From Molanna angustata (taxonomy: Eukaryota; Arthropoda; Insecta; Trichoptera; Molannidae): a stretch of DNA of 64,000 nucleotides. Of the stretch, positions 46,935 to 59,087 are shown one piece after another. The DNA is taken from assembly GCA_963576475.1 (NCBI GenBank), contig OY754977.1:31307672-31371671 (forward strand), written 5' to 3'. Both the position numbers and the translations under genes were made by a program. The notes under the pieces are model-generated. The model saw only the letters and a program-made list of their open reading frames with translations. It was not told the origin of the DNA and searched no databases. The first letter of the stretch is position 1. Every line of letters starts with the position of its first letter.

Positions 46935-47408
46935 AGAATTTGGAAGATAATAATAATAATAATAATAAAAATTTATAAAGCGCCGTTTAGTGATACAAGA
47001 TCACTCCAAGGGCGCTGTAGCTTATTTGTTGGCTCTACGAAACAAGGCAGTCTTAAGAAGTTTACCGAAGGTGTCAATGCTCTGAGCTCTACGTATGTCA
47101 AGAGGCAATTTATTCCATTTTAAAGGCCCGTTCACACTAAAACCGCGATCATAGTAAGCCGCCTTATTGACTCTGTCCAATTCTTTTAAATAGTTGGTAC
47201 TCTGTGATTCAGACGATTTTAGCGTAAGCTGCCTCCCCGATGGAACATTCCTCTGGCACAATTCCTCAATGTATTGTGGAGCCAAGTCGTTCAGAGCTTT
47301 AAACACCATCAGGCATTCCTTACAGTCCACTCGTTCTGGACATCTATCATCAAGATTTGGTGAATATTTGCAAAGATTAAGACAATGAATACCTACATGA
47401 GATTGCAT
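46935..47408 (-). pseudogene. CR1/L2-like LINE C-terminus
   Basis: The 128-codon minus frame includes CLMVFKALNDLAPQYIEEL, AAYYDRGFSVNGPLKWNKL, PLDIRRAQSIDTFGKLLKT and ALFRRANK, the last residues of CR1/L2-type ORF2. The stop is at 47022. The short 3' UTR (CAGCGCCCTTGGAGTGATCT, AAACGGCGCTTTATAAATTT) ends in (ATT)n at 46969-46948. A second 3' end of the same family is at 41985-42095. 5'-truncated; no RT. It lies 220 bp past the receptor stop, so it may be transcribed with or against that gene. Confidence 0.82.
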
Positions 47409-48446
47409 AAGTTAATCTTTTATTTATAAGAAAACCATCAAAAAAAGAGAATGAAAGTTAACTACTACCTACCTACTTTGTAATGTGCTAATATATTTTG
47501 TTGTTATAATTCTTGTTATGTTACTTACGCTGTTTTATGTATAATATTACTAAGTAAAAAAACAATAAATAAACTATCGAAATTCTATAGGGAAATTCAG
47601 ATTAAATAATTTGTAGGATTGAATAAACAATAAAAGATTCATTTGGTATATATGAATAAAAATAAATAAAAACTTAGAAAGCCCCTTTGCTTTCCACGCA
47701 TATATGAGATTAAAAGAACATGGCTGATTGAGCTAAACACTTTTTCAAAGAACGAGTTCAAAGAGTAGTATTTAGGAGATTAAAAGACGAAGAATATTGG
47801 ACGAATAAATGATATGCGTGATATTATACTTAAGGCTCTCTGAATACCTCGAGCGAGTGATGGCGTGTTAAATATTATGTATTTGATAGTACCTACAAAT
47901 AAAAATATTATTATAATACTAAATATTATACAATATTTGTAATAAGTAACTTTATTTGAACTTGAAATTATGTAATACTGATTTTTAATTATATTTTAGA
48001 TAAAACTGTTTGTTATAAGTTATCGATGGATTGTGGTATCTTACAATATTTATGGCAAAAATTAAAAAAAATATACATCTTTTTATTATATAAAACGTTT
48101 GAAATCACAAGGTGTAACACTAATGTAAGAAAAATAACTTCATTGATCGATCTTGTATTATTTTTAATACTAAACTCAATGACATTGATATATTTAATAT
48201 CTCGCTTAAAAATTTCACTAACATCCTACGAAATAAAGATACGTTTTAACATTACATTCATTCATGACATAATAACTTAAGTTTAATATTTATTTTGATA
48301 CAATATATAAAATAAGTAAAAATATACATAGACCTCTCACATATTGTTTTTTTTGTCTCCTACATTGGTTTGTAGTGCATACTTCGATGCATACTTGTAA
48401 CAATATTATTAATTAGGTACCTACATAGGCGTTGAACTGTATAAAC
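47409..48446. other. Intergenic AT-rich sequence
   Basis: No protein, RNA gene or repeat is recognised in this kilobase. An 84-codon plus frame (48026-48280) has no recognisable domain and unbiased, AT-driven composition. Confidence 0.6.
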
Positions 48447-48785
48447 TTACTTACTTACTTACTTACTCAGCCTCTTCTTGAGTCCAGTATTGGACAAAGG
48501 CCTCCCGCTTGGACTTCCACTGGTCTCTATCCTGTGCCATTCTTCGCCATTCAGGACCTGCCACTACTTTTTTATGTCATCGGACCATCTGATCTGGGGC
48601 CTTCCCACGCTTCTGCTTCCCGTTCTTGGCCCCCAGTCCATCACAATTTTTGTCCATCGTCCATCTGACATCCGAGATATATGACCCGCCCAACTCCACT
48701 TTAACTCCGCTATTTTTTTTGCCACATCCGCTACTCCTGTGTTCTTCATAATCCATTCTGTATAAACTGATTGTAGTGAACTCAA
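48447..48785 (-). pseudogene. RTE-type LINE C-terminus, (TAAG)n tail
   Basis: The minus frame reads MKNTGVADVAKKIAELKWS, WAGHISRMSDGRWTKIVMD and GSRSVGRPQIRWSDDIKK, then passes into a second frame with QDRDQWKSKREAFVQYWTQ-like residues, ending at ACTTACTTACTTACTTACTC (48447 on), the (TAAG)n tail. Very similar to 36230-36545 but less decayed. Confidence 0.8.
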
Positions 48786-48954
48786 TATTGACTGGTAGGT
48801 CAGTATTGAATTTACCCGTAGTTTTTGTAACTTTTTCTTTTGTATGTTTTAAAGTACTTACTTATGTTTAAAAAAAAATGCAATTGATAAATATATTACT
48901 TAGTTTAAATTAAATTGTTTAAATGTATGTTTTTTGTATACTTCATACGGCTGT

Positions 48955-50411
48955 TTATCAAATATGGTGGCGAAAAGACGATGGAGTGGTGTCATTGCTT
49001 CTTCAACAAATGTTGTGAGACAGGAAGTAGGTACTCCGTCAGATTGGAGAAATGCAGTGATTGTGCCCCTTTTCAAGAAAGGGTCAAAATTAGACTGAAA
49101 GAACTACCGAGCTATCAGTCTGCTGAGTTTGGTTGTAAAATTGTATGCTGGGATACTTGACTAAAATTTGAGTAAGGTTACATCAGCAAGTAAGGTATGG
49201 GATGCACAAGGGGCATTTGTTGGAGGCAGAGGATGAGCCGAGCAATTTTTTTCCTTCGAAAGATGACTGAAATGGTTCTGGCAAAAAAACAGAAGCTTTT
49301 CTGTCCTTTCAAAGACCAGGAAAAGGACTATGACTAAGTAGACCGTGAAAAGCTTTGGAACGTGCTATCGGTGTATGGAGCGGGAGGCAGGTTGATAAGG
49401 TCAATATCATCTCTCTATAAAGAAAGCTAAGCCTGTGTGAGGATTGTAAACTCTCTTACAAGATGGTTACAGGATTCCATTAATAAGGGAGTGAAGCAAG
49501 GGTGCGTATTATCACCGTGGCTCTTTAATTTATACATTGACTACTGTGTGAGAGCATTAAAGAATGAGAACATCGGGTTGAAACTGGAAGGTGTTACTGT
49601 ATGTGATGTAATGTATACAGATAACAAAGTATTAATATCAGAAAGTGTGGAAGACTTGGAATATTTGGTTAAAATAGTATTCGATGGATGCATGAAAAAT
49701 GGACTGAGAATGAATGCAACTAAATCTAAAGTTATGGTATTTGAGAAGAGCGAAAGACGAACAAAGTGCAAGATACGAGTGGAGTATGTACAATTAGAAC
49801 AAGTCGATGAATATTTATACTTAGGAAGCAACTTTTAGCGTGATGGAAAACTGGAAAGAAATATTGAAGGAGAGTACCTAACGGCAGGGAATAGAGTGAA
49901 TGGTGCATTAAGATCTGTAATGGCTGACCAATTATTTCTAGGCAAGCAAAGGTATCGTCGTACCGAATCAAATGTATGCTAGTGAGAAATGGACATGGCA
50001 TGGTTGAAATGAGGTCATTAAGACGAATGTGTGGTAAAACGGTGTATGATAGAATAAGAAATGAGAATATTAGTCGAGAATGTATGAGTGAAAGAGATAT
50101 TGTAAGATGAAAATAAATGCCCTAAGGTGGTTTGGCCACATAGAAAGAATGAGTGATTACCGTTTGACAAAAGAATAGTATATGAGGCTGATGAAAGAGG
50201 AACGAAAAGTAGATGTCGGCCAAGGAAAATTTGGCACGATCATATAAATGGAATTTTGAAAGATGGAGACATTAGAAGTAAGAATAACATAAGAGCGTGT
50301 ATGAGAAGATGCATGGACGTGAACGAAGCGAGAAATGTATGTCAAGAGAGATGAGTCTAGGGTTCGGTTCTCTCTGCCTGCCTCAAATAGGGGAAGGGCG
50401 TGATGGTATGG
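48955..50411 (+). pseudogene. RTE-like LINE, most of the RT, many stops
   Basis: The copy shows RT blocks in order but in changing frames: WRNAVIVPLFKKGSKLD, NYRAISLLSLVVKLYAG, LWNVLSVYGAGG-like, KGVKQGCVLSPWLFNLYID (in the 49437-49838 frame), MYTDNKVLISESVEDL and MKNGLRMNATKSKVMVF, then LRWFGHIERMS. The catalytic YADD reads YTDN here, so the active site is lost. The 3' end has the shared tail (CTCTGCCTGCCTCAAATAGG, then GATGGTATGG). Same family as 25.7-26.9 kb, but older. Confidence 0.8.
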
Positions 50412-51309
50412 TTATAAGACTATTTGTCCCTTAAATATATAAATAAACTGTCTTCATATTTTTTCTATAATGTAGATAAACCTGTTGGTTGTTTACAATT
50501 AGATAAAACTAAATAAATTCAATATTGTTTTGCTTGTTTAATGTTTCTACCTGCGCAGGGTGAATTCAATTTTTTCCTAAGCGACAATAGAAAAATATTA
50601 GTCGAAAAATATATTACGACGAGTTTGATTAAATCTATTATTTAACAATCATGATTCTAGACACGTATCAGAATATAATATTGTAAAATCTTTATCTTAA
50701 GGGTAAAGAGACTATTATATCAGGCTGTATATTCAATTTAACGATGAAAATAACAGTAAAAATCTCTATTATCATCTTCACATACTCGTAACGGTTTATT
50801 TACATTTCTGTTGTGTTTTTTTTATCCCCAAAAGGAAAATAATTTTGTATACGACTTATTCAGATACGAAAAATAAGCGTGAATTGAAATAATATTTCGT
50901 TGAACTAGGCATATTTTATTTCAGGATGAAATTCAATAATTTTGTTATTAGATTTTAAAATCATTACAATAAAAGGATTTGGACAAATTCAAATAACATT
51001 CGTTCAACCGTACATTGACATGTATGCCATAGATTGTAGGTATGTCATAATTAATATTAATGCATATTTAATAGTAAGAATGTAATAAAATATTTTTTTA
51101 ATATAAATATGTTACTACTTGGTCAGATAAGGATATTGAAAGTGGAGTAGATAATGGCAGAACAATGTGTATGGGGTTCTATTGTGCATTTACTATAATA
51201 ATTCATTACGTCTTTTTGTGTTTACAATCCGACGAATTTAGTTCTACGGAGTTGCTAACATTTTAAATATTTCGCTACTCTGTACATTCACGGAGACTTT
51301 TCTATTGTA
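50412..51309. other. Intergenic AT-rich sequence
   Basis: No gene seen. GGTCAGATAAGGATATTGAA and GGAGTAGATAATG at 51121-51160 echo the sequence just upstream of the family A SINE at 59045-59090, so part of that SINE or its host repeat is present. Confidence 0.5.
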
Positions 51310-51785
51310 AGTAAATGAAAAATTTATCTTTACTTTTTGTTAATGTTCTGTATAAAGTCTTGTAGAAAAATAATGGCATACACCGATTTTCAACATTTAT
51401 CTTATATTTTTAATAAAATATAAGGCGTAGTTCAACATATTTTTTTTAAATTAAAGAAGACAAAAATATCTAGAAAAATATCGTGTCATCCTATTTTTCC
51501 AGATATTTTGATCTTCTTTAATTTATAAAAAAAAAACATAATGCTCTATACCTTATAGTTTTTTAGAAATTTAAGATAAATGTCAAAAATCGGGGTATGC
51601 TTATTATTTTTCTACAAGAATATACGCAGAACATAATTAAAAAGTTAAGGTATATTTTTCTTTATTAATATCCAAACTAACTACATAGGTTATTTTTTTT
51701 AAAAAGGTTTCGTTTTGTAGTAATGATGTAAATTCAAATTGAAAAACAGGTACGTTGGCAGCAGTCACACTCATAAGGATATGTC
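51310..51785 (-). mobile_element. Truncated copy of the TTAA/TIR family
   Basis: It ends GTACGTTGGCAGCAGTCAC near 51770, the right terminal repeat with its C-rich end mutated. TTAAGGTATATTTTTCTTTA, TTCTACAAGAATATACGC and ATAAGGCGTAGTTCAACATA match the 2.1- and 17.2-kb copies. The interior is foldback-like and the left end is missing. Confidence 0.7.
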
Positions 51786-52544
51786 TTTAAAAATCTTTTA
51801 GTATTCATTCTTTGTGACGAATAATACAGAATTAATTCATCTATATGTTGTCACATCTGGCAAAGTTTAGTTGACAAAACATAAAAAATCTTACCAACAC
51901 AAAAATACGAAAGGAGTTATTATAGTGGATGAACAATAAAACCAAACGAAGTAAGCCAATGTTGCAATACACAATAAATTTGATTGATTTACATACCAAT
52001 TATGACATCTTTTGCAAAGGAAATTTGGACATGACAAACGCATAGAAGCAGAATAAATTTTATTTAATTTATTTATTTTTATTTATTTCTATCCAAAAAT
52101 ATACAGTATATATGAGATACAAAATATCTTAAGATAATATAAGCTTATTCATACATAGTTAACATACAATGTAAATATAAGTTATCTCATTTCAATAAAT
52201 ATCAATTTACCACTTCACTGGTGCTTACATAGTTTAAGCCATATCTTTTTGTTTGTATCTTTGTTACTAGCCCCCTCACTAGGCATAGCCTGTGCTAAGG
52301 TGAGCTAGTTTTATGTTATTGTCTATTACGTTGTTTATTTATAGATACATTTACATATAATATAAGTACATGTACATATATACGCTACGCATTCAAAACG
52401 TATGCATCTTTCCTTCTAAATACAATATTTCATTTTGAGTCATGCACACACAACCAAAAATTGTGGAAATAAATTATTTGTTTCACTTTTTTTCAATTGT
52501 CTATTCTGTTGTTTATGATTTAAATGAAGTTGCAATTGTGAAGT
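51786..52544. other. Intergenic AT-rich sequence
   Basis: Contains a TTTATTTAATTTATTTA run (52060-52085) that looks like an inverted LINE tail. No coding sequence is recognised. Confidence 0.5.
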
Positions 52545-53085
52545 TGAAGTTGCAATTGTAATATCAAAGGATGTCAAAGTTGCCACTGATAACGCCATCG
52601 TAGTGCCAACCTTGACGTATGAAAGTGAAACCTGGACATGGCAGAAGACGCATGAAAGCAGAATATATGCAGTTGAAATGAGATCGTTGAGAAAAATTTG
52701 TAATAGAACGATGTATGACCGGGTAAGAAATGAGGACATAAGGAAAGAATTTAAGATGAAGAAAGATGTCATTACTAGAATGAAAGTGAACACATTGAGA
52801 TGGTTTTGTCACATGGGGAGAATGAATGAGGAGCGCCTAACGAAGAAAATATACAGAGCGGAAAGGAATGGAATAAGAGGTCGGGGACGCCCAAGAAAGG
52901 GATGGCACGACCATGTGATCGATATTTTGAAAGACGGAAATGTTAGAAGTGTGAGCAATAGACAAACATGTATGAGACGATGCATGAATGTGGACGACTC
53001 GAGGGATGCGTGCCAGGATAGAAAAATGTGACGTTCGGTTCTCTCTGCCTACCCCGCAAGGGACATGGTGATGGTATGTATGTAT
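52545..53085 (+). pseudogene. RTE-like LINE 3' half-domain, 142 codons open
   Basis: The open frame from 52603 reads TYESETWTWQKTHESRIYA, VEMRSLRKICNRTMYD, LRWFCHMGRMNEERLTKKI, GIRGRGRPRKGWHDHVID and TCMRRCMNVDDSRDACQ to a stop at 53029-53031. It is almost the same protein as the end of the 25.7-26.9-kb element, so both are recent members of one family. 5'-truncated before the RT. The tail has CTCTGCCTACCCCGCAAGGG and GGTATGTATGTATG. Confidence 0.85.
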
Positions 53086-53500
53086 GCAATTGTAACAATA
53101 ATAATATTCGTTTATTATGCAAAATGATTTGCCCATAATGTGGCGAAATTATTGCCCGTAGGTAATTTTTTAATATTATAGTATTTATATATATTTTAGT
53201 ATTTATGAAGTATAAAATAGAGTTTTTGTAAAATTAAATAATATTATGAAAATGATCTTATTAATTTTTAAATATATTTGTGTTGATTCATTAAGATATC
53301 AGTGAAAATGTTGTAGAGAAAAACGAAAAGATTTTTATTTACTTGGTGAATTACAAATTATGATTGATTTGTTTAATAAAATATACAAATAAACGGTAAT
53401 TAGCATTTTTAATAAAGCTTGTTATAAATAATTATTATTTGTTTTTGATTTATACTCTCCAATTTAGAAAATAAACGGGACGTGTAGGAAGAATGGAATG
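53086..53500. other. Intergenic AT-rich sequence
   Basis: No gene, RNA or clear repeat recognised. Confidence 0.6.
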
Positions 53501-53507
53501 ACAAATC

Positions 53508-53943
53508 AATCAATCGTCCTTTTCCTCATGACTGAGGATAGCGGCTGTAGTCTGTCGCCACACGTATGGCCCGCCTCCATGCCAATCTGTTTTGGGCTGA
53601 ACGCAGAGCACCAGTCACCGAAGACCCCATTGTGGACTTAACCAAATCGCTCCATCTGGTCGGTGAGCGACCACGAGATCTCCGTCCCTCCACGCTGCCC
53701 ATCACAACAAGCTTCTCGAGGTTTTCTTCTGGCAATGTGTCCAAAGAATTGAAGGATACGTCTGTAACATATCGTCGATAGACGATCCTCAATCCTTAGC
53801 TCGTCTAAAATTGACACATTGGTTCTTCTGGCTGTCCATGGGATGCGCAGCATACGCCTCCAGCACCACATTTCGAAAGCATCGATCCTCTTTCGCTCTG
53901 ACTCCCTAAGTGTCCATGTTTCCACGCCATAAAGGAACATCGA
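53508..53943 (-). pseudogene. Another RTE-like LINE C-terminus
   Basis: The minus frames read MFLYGVETWTLRESERKR, DAFEMWCWRRMLRIPWTAR, ICYRRILQFFGHIARR and, after a frameshift, GRRSRGRSPTRWSDLVKS with NRLAWRRAIRVATD. 'YG.ETW.L' then 'RRML.IPWT' and 'GRR.RGR.P.RW' are RTE-like C-terminal landmarks, distinct from the other families here. The 3' tail looks like (GATT)n near 53505. One frameshift and 5' truncation. Confidence 0.75.
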
Positions 53944-54065
53944 ATGAGGAACAAAGGAATGACAAGTTGGAGGTAAAAAAATGATGTTTGTAGAAAAACA
54001 GAAATAACAAATTAAATATATTATTTAAAATATATGTACATATATATAACACGTACCAAATATCA

Positions 54066-54170
54066 TGTTGCCACATCATAGAGGCAGACGATATTTATCG
54101 TCTCACAGATCCAGACTGAAAATAAAATTTAATAAAGCACCTCCTTCAGGATCGAACCCGGGACCTTTGA
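54066..54170 (-). mobile_element. SINE family B, partial
   Basis: The minus strand holds GGTCCCGGGTTCGATCCTGA (box B region) followed by TTTCAGTCTGGATCTGTGAG and a TGTGGCAACATGATA end. Box A is missing. Confidence 0.65.
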
Positions 54171-54299
54171 AATATAAAACATTTGCATAATTGGTAACAA
54201 AATGGCATTGAGGAACTCCTTGCCGGATAATTATTAAGAATGGCAAAAAAATAATGTTAATTCAATAAGAATATTTTAATACATATCTAAATTAGGTTA

Positions 54300-54385
54300 A
54301 AAACATGTATGTCAAGATAGAAAAATCTGGTGTTCGGTTTTCTCTGCCTACCCCAAATAGGGCAACGGCGTGACGGTATGAATTT
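54300..54385 (+). mobile_element. RTE-type 3' tail fragment
   Basis: ATGTATGTCAAGATAGAAAA, GTTTTCTCTGCCTACCCCAA and GGCGTGACGGTATG, with no coding attached. It sits between two opposite SINE B copies. Confidence 0.7.
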
Positions 54386-54416
54386 TCACAATTTATTATT
54401 CTTCACTACAATGGTA

Positions 54417-54632
54417 CGTAGTTGGCAATCGTGGTAGTTACAATATCTGACTGTTACAACACCTTGCTGTGTCAAGGGTTCCGGGTTCGATTCACGTTTG
54501 AGATAAAGTTTTTATTGTGTTTTCAGTCTGGATCTGTGAGACGATAAGTAACGTAAATCACCAGAAAGTGTTATTGGGTGCGTGCTAAATTAATATTTGA
54601 CATAGTACCAGTTAGTTGTCTGAGAAGTAGTC
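54417..54632 (+). mobile_element. SINE family B, near full length
   Basis: A decayed head (GGTAGTTACAATATCTGACT), box B GGGTTCGATTCAC, then TTTCAGTCTGGATCTGTGAG, ACGATAAGTAAC, TTGGGTGCGTGCTAAATTAA and GACATAGTACCAGTTAGTTG. Body order matches the minus-strand copy at 2216-2426. Confidence 0.7.
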
Positions 54633-54751
54633 CCATATTGTTACCAGTGCATCTTCTATCCTTGGCTTCATTATCTGCGCCTTGAGAGCAATTCAGTAAT
54701 TTCAGCACCTTTAACACTTTATTTCTCGTACGTTCTTAGTATTCTTGAATA

Positions 54752-54850
54752 TATGCATCTCAGGTGTGGAACCCAGGCTATGCTGTTTACATAAACAGAA
54801 TTGAAAGCGTTCAAAACAGATTCTTAAGGAAGGCCTGCGAAGAGATGGAA
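54752..54850 (+). pseudogene. Jockey/CR1-like LINE scrap
   Basis: One frame reads ASQVWNPGYAVYINRIESV and QNRFLRKAC, the 'LEYASVVWNP ... IE.VQ..FLR' block of LINE ORF2. About 33 codons only, broken at both sides. Confidence 0.65.
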
Positions 54851-55693
54851 GAACATTTTGACCTACTTCTTTTAGGATTGTCACCTTCATAGGTCAAATC
54901 ACCTATAACACACGATGGTGAAAAATAAAATAGTTTAAATCCAGAAACCGTCATCGTCCCAGGTCATCAATTCACCTAAATCGAATGTGCAATCGAATGT
55001 CATACCATACACACAAGAAGAGATATTTATTAAAAATATTTTCTCAAGCAAATTTTGATTCTTTTAATAACTTAATATTAAAAAAATTAGCAATAATAAA
55101 GTAAAATACTTGATTTAAAATATACCTAATATTATTGTAAACGATTTACAGCGCTGGTGTCGATCCATCATGCAAATGAAAATTCTATATGAAGGATAAA
55201 TAGTCGCGAAATTATGTACACTTCAAAAGGTTGTTCATTCATCAGCATATTATTTCTACGTTTGAGAAAAAATGAATCGCAACAGCAAACCTATTTGATA
55301 CCATATGATTTTTTTTCACATTATGTCATGTAAATTAAAGGTTCTACTTTGAGCTGCCGGTGTAACTTTGATGTGAAGTAGATAAAATAAATTAATATGA
55401 TAATTTCATGTCTTCGCACCAAAGTTGTCTCGTGTCACGGCGGCTTCAATTATACAATGAAATTATTTACTTTTCTGCTGTTTTGCAATTTTGGGCCTCG
55501 TAATTATATTTATGTTAATATTTTTCCAGCTACTACTTACATATTTTTTTGTTTCTCCGAGATGAAGACATATTTTTTTTAATTAGCCAACCCACCCAAG
55601 TCAGGGGTGATTTGTGTCATTCTAGTGTCTATGAAATACACAAATTATTTTTATACCTTCTTATTTGAAGAATTAGTACTGCTTGTTAAACAT
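54851..55693. other. Intergenic sequence, nothing recognised
   Basis: AT-rich with short frames only. Confidence 0.55.
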
Positions 55694-56671
55694 TCAACAG
55701 ATTAATTTGATTATATAAAAGAAATTTAGAAATTTGAGTGATAATAGGTGGGCGATATTAAAAGGACGATGATCATTAACAATAGAATCATAGAGATCAA
55801 ATGGCGATCTATTTGGGCAACAAAACAACTCAACATCCAATCCACATTGGCAGATTGGACTATCCACAACACAAATCTTATTAAGTGAGAAGTTAATAAT
55901 ATACAATAACCAATTTGGAGTCAGCAAATATTGGATATTTCTCTTTTTGATATCTTCATCTCTTGCAACCAGGAATGCTTTGGTATAGTGTTTTGTATCG
56001 ATTTATAGTAAGATCATTTTCCTTTACTCGTTGTTCCCATTTGTCAGACCAACGCTTCCACGAATCACACCTCAAACAAGCTATATTATCGGACAATGGC
56101 AGAGAAAAATTTGGAACAGGAGAACCATCGAAAACTGCTGATTTGGCTAGATGGTCCACAGTTTCATTCCATTTGATACCTAAATGAGCTGGGATCCAAG
56201 AAAATTTATTTATTTTATTTTGATCTCACTGTACAAATAAAATCATTATCTGGGTTTTTTATAAGCAGTTTGTTAGCACCAAGAGAATCGGTAAAAATAA
56301 TGTATGTAGAGTAGTTGAGATTTTTTATGTAGCTAATGGCTTCTTTAATTGCTATGCATTCTGCAGTGAATACGGAGGAATTGGGAGGGAGTTTGAATTT
56401 CATCTGGGGGGCAAGTTTGGTTCAATCGGCGAAATCAAAACCCTCGTGATTACCCATATCATGGATATAATTATTATATGGAGTTCTACAATGTCATAGA
56501 ACTCCATACGATAATTATATCCATGATATGGGTAATCAATAGGGTTTTGATTTCGCCGGTTAAACCAGACTTGCCCCCCTGAACGTTCAAAGAGGGAATA
56601 TAGAAAGCAGCACTACAACTACTGTCGGCACAGACTTTTGATCCATCGGTATATAGGTATAGTCTGACCAT
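55694..56671 (-). pseudogene. LINE RNase H domain and zinc end, split by a MITE
   Basis: Minus strand, in order: YLYTDGSKVCADSSCSAAF (56671-56580, first catalytic Asp region), then the MITE 56406-56579, then SSVFTAECIAIKEAISYI (catalytic Glu) and YIIFTDSLGANKLL (second Asp), then IPAHLGIKWNETVDHLAK (last Asp), and finally a CQCG cysteine segment near 55860. This is the RNase H of R1/Jockey/I-type LINEs. In addition to the MITE there are stop codons after LLIKNPDNDFICTVRSK and after IPGCKR. Confidence 0.82.
56406..56579. mobile_element. Palindromic MITE, 174 bp (copy 2, inside a LINE)
   Basis: GGGGGGCAAGTTTGGTTCAA ... TTAAACCAGACTTGCCCCCC, inner stems GATTACCCATATCATGGATA/ATCCATGATATGGGTAATC and GGAGTTCTA/TAGAACTCC. 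Arms are more complete than in the 35.3-kb copy. It cuts the RNase H domain of the flanking LINE, dating its insertion after that LINE. No convincing target-site duplication. Confidence 0.9.
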
Positions 56672-57057
56672 TTATCAGATGTAGCATTGTTAAATACGAT
56701 ATTAATTTATTTTTCGGACAAGGTACTAGATTTATTTAGACCAATATTTTCAAAAACAGAAGGCTCATGTGTCGTAGCATCATAAGACATTATTCTTTCG
56801 TGAAAAAACTATCGTAGATTTCGCGCCCGTGAGAGAATTTTTTATTATTTAAATTCGATTAATTTTTTTTTTATATGTGATATAAAAATTTATAAAAAAA
56901 TACGAAGTACTTGATATAAAAATACATAAGATCAATGGCGATGCATTTATTTTTCAATGATCTATCTACATACATAGGTCACAACAAATCCGTGATATAC
57001 GCTGATCTTATGGAATAAAACTAAGTAGTCAAATTGAGTAGCGTCTACTTCTAGCTA
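56672..57057. other. Intergenic AT-rich sequence
   Basis: Nothing recognised; short T-rich runs. Confidence 0.5.
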
Positions 57058-57225
57058 TTGTTTTCTGCATTCTTTGGTTAGGTTTAAGTTTGTTTATAAT
57101 AATAATAGCGATAAATTGAATTTTATATTAAATATAAAATTTCACAGCACTCATTTGACTAAATACTACGAGATCTCATCCAATCAGAGAGCCAACCGGA
57201 AACTTTGACTTACTGAACCGGAAAC
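57058..57225 (-). mobile_element. Single arm of the 45.2-kb TIR family
   Basis: TGCATTCTTTGGTTAGGTTT, AAATATAAAATTTCACAGCA, TACTACGAGATCTCATCC and GAGAGCCAACCGGAAAC align with 45792-45957. The CTCGCGTGAGCGAG block is deleted. Confidence 0.7.
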
Positions 57226-57389
57226 TTTTGAAAGATCAATATATTTTAACAATGAGTAAAAGATCGCCTGAAAATAGGACATTATGACTATTGCCATCTA
57301 TAAAGTAACGAAGAGACCTTTTTGTAACGACATCCATTGAGAAGTAGGTTTATTTGTAAACAATGAAAGCTACAGTCGAGGTGACAGTG

Positions 57390-57780
57390 TTCTCGCACAG
57401 ATGTCACCCCTGAACTGCGCCAGAAATATTTATTTCATTTTTGGCTAGTATCTACTTGTACCATATTAATCGAATATTTTTTTTTAAATGCATATACGCG
57501 ACTTTTGCTTGTCGGGAGTCAAATGATATTTTTTGATAAACTTTTTAACATCTCAATAGAGAAGAACTTAAAATATAAAATAAGAACCAGGAACTCAAGA
57601 CACCTACAGGGCTTACGACCTGTCACCGGTTGGTTTACGTGATCACTTTATGCGCTTGCGCAACGTTCACCAATAAACTATGCCTTCTTATTGAGTTCCC
57701 TTATCCAGCCGTAAACCAGCATGGCAGGTCGTAAGCCCTGTAGGTGCCTTGATTTCCTGATTCTTCTATAATATTCATTC
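57390..57780 (-). mobile_element. Repeat shared with 2690-3190, with a second partial repeat of its core
   Basis: GTCACCCCTGAACTGCGCCA, GGGCTTACGACCTGTC and GATCACTTTATGCGCTTGCG are the reverse complement of the interior of the TTAA element. From 57725 the block GGCAGGTCGTAAGCCCTGTA recurs in the opposite direction, making a local inverted repeat. Confidence 0.7.
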
Positions 57781-57784
57781 AGTC

Positions 57785-59040
57785 TACGTACTTTTACAAT
57801 GTTGGGTTCGCCATATAATGCCCGTAGTTCGTGATTATATCGTATCCTTCAAAGTCCGTTATCATTTACTGGGCCAATAATTTTTCTCAGGATTTTCCTT
57901 TCAAATGTCAAGAGGCTATTTTCGCCTCTTTTTGTTTAGACTAAGGTAGTCCTCTATCTCTGCCTCCCTAATAACTTTTTCGAGGGCAATACTAAAATTT
58001 AATTATTTAATAAGAGACAAGCCAGGACATTACCTTGTCTTAGTTCATTGTAGGTTTTGAAGGGATCTGATATGCTGTCCTGAATCTTCACCTAACAATG
58101 TGTATTAGACATGGTTATCACTGTGAGCTAGATTAGTTTTTGTGGGGTATTTATAGCCTCATATAATTCATTCACAAGCAGATTTGAAGTCTACAAACAT
58201 ATGGTGCGTTTCTATATTAAATTCCAACGTTTTTTCCAGGACCATTCACAAAGTGAAAATTTGATCAACTATTGATCTGTCAGACCTAAATCCGCACTGA
58301 TACTAATATTACATTTGTAAAAAGCTTATATGCAGTGTCGAGTAATGTTACGCCTCTGTAGTTGGTGCAATCCATAGCATCTCCTTCCTTATGCAAAGGA
58401 CTTATAACTCCTGTATTCCAATCTCGTGGCATCGTTTTTGACGCGCAAACTTGGTTAATAAGCATCTTAGTTAATAAGCTATGATGCATAATCTGACTTA
58501 CACCTCTGCTACCATACTTGATCAGTTCTTCTAGAATACCATCTTGACCTGGAGATTTATTTTTTAAGGCACCTTATGCAGTGAGACATTTCATCTATTG
58601 TAGGGGGTTTGTTAGACCATTACTGTTATTTATTGTGTCATCAATATTGTTCCGAATGTCGTCATTGCTTGTGTTTAGCAATACGTCAGCATGTTGCACC
58701 CAGCGCTTTAGTACATCCATTCTGTCATTCAATATTTCCCCCTCTTTATTTCTGCATGCTGTAATTCTAGGTTTGAAACCCTTCCTCTGCTGGTTTATAG
58801 TCTTGTAGTACTGTTTGTTTTCGTTTTGCGATCTCAATATCTCCAGTTCTTGTAGTTGTTGTTTTTCATACTGCCTCTTCTTTTGTCATGGACTTGTTTT
58901 TCATGTCTCCTTCTTAGCTTGTACTTCTCTTCTGCACTTCTTGTCTTTCTTTGTTGCGTAGCTAAATATGCCTCATTTTTCCTTTTGGTTACTTCCGTGC
59001 ATTCTTCATCAATATTTACTTCAGCATATTTCAAATAGTT
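57785..59040 (-). pseudogene. Non-LTR LINE, pre-RT and RT part, heavily decayed
   Basis: Minus strand blocks in order: EEKYKLRRRHEKQVHDKRR (58925), ENKQYYKTINQQRKGFKPR (58822), MPRDWNTGVISPLHKEGDA and MDCTNYRGVTLLDTAYKLF (58430-58310), then YQCGFRSDRSTVDQIFTL and THHMFVDFKSA in other frames (58310-58180). 'NYRG..LL...YK', 'GFR..RST.DQIF' and 'F.DF..A' are RT motifs 1-3. Later blocks are unrecognisable. There are many stops, and no endonuclease. A family A SINE lies just beyond its 5' edge. Confidence 0.75.
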
Positions 59041-59087
59041 GACCGGCCAGATATGGATATTGAATAAGGAGTAGGTAATGATGTTCA

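Noticed and set aside
48026..48280. 84-codon frame downstream of the receptor gene
   Set aside because: AT-driven composition, no domain, no support from neighbours.
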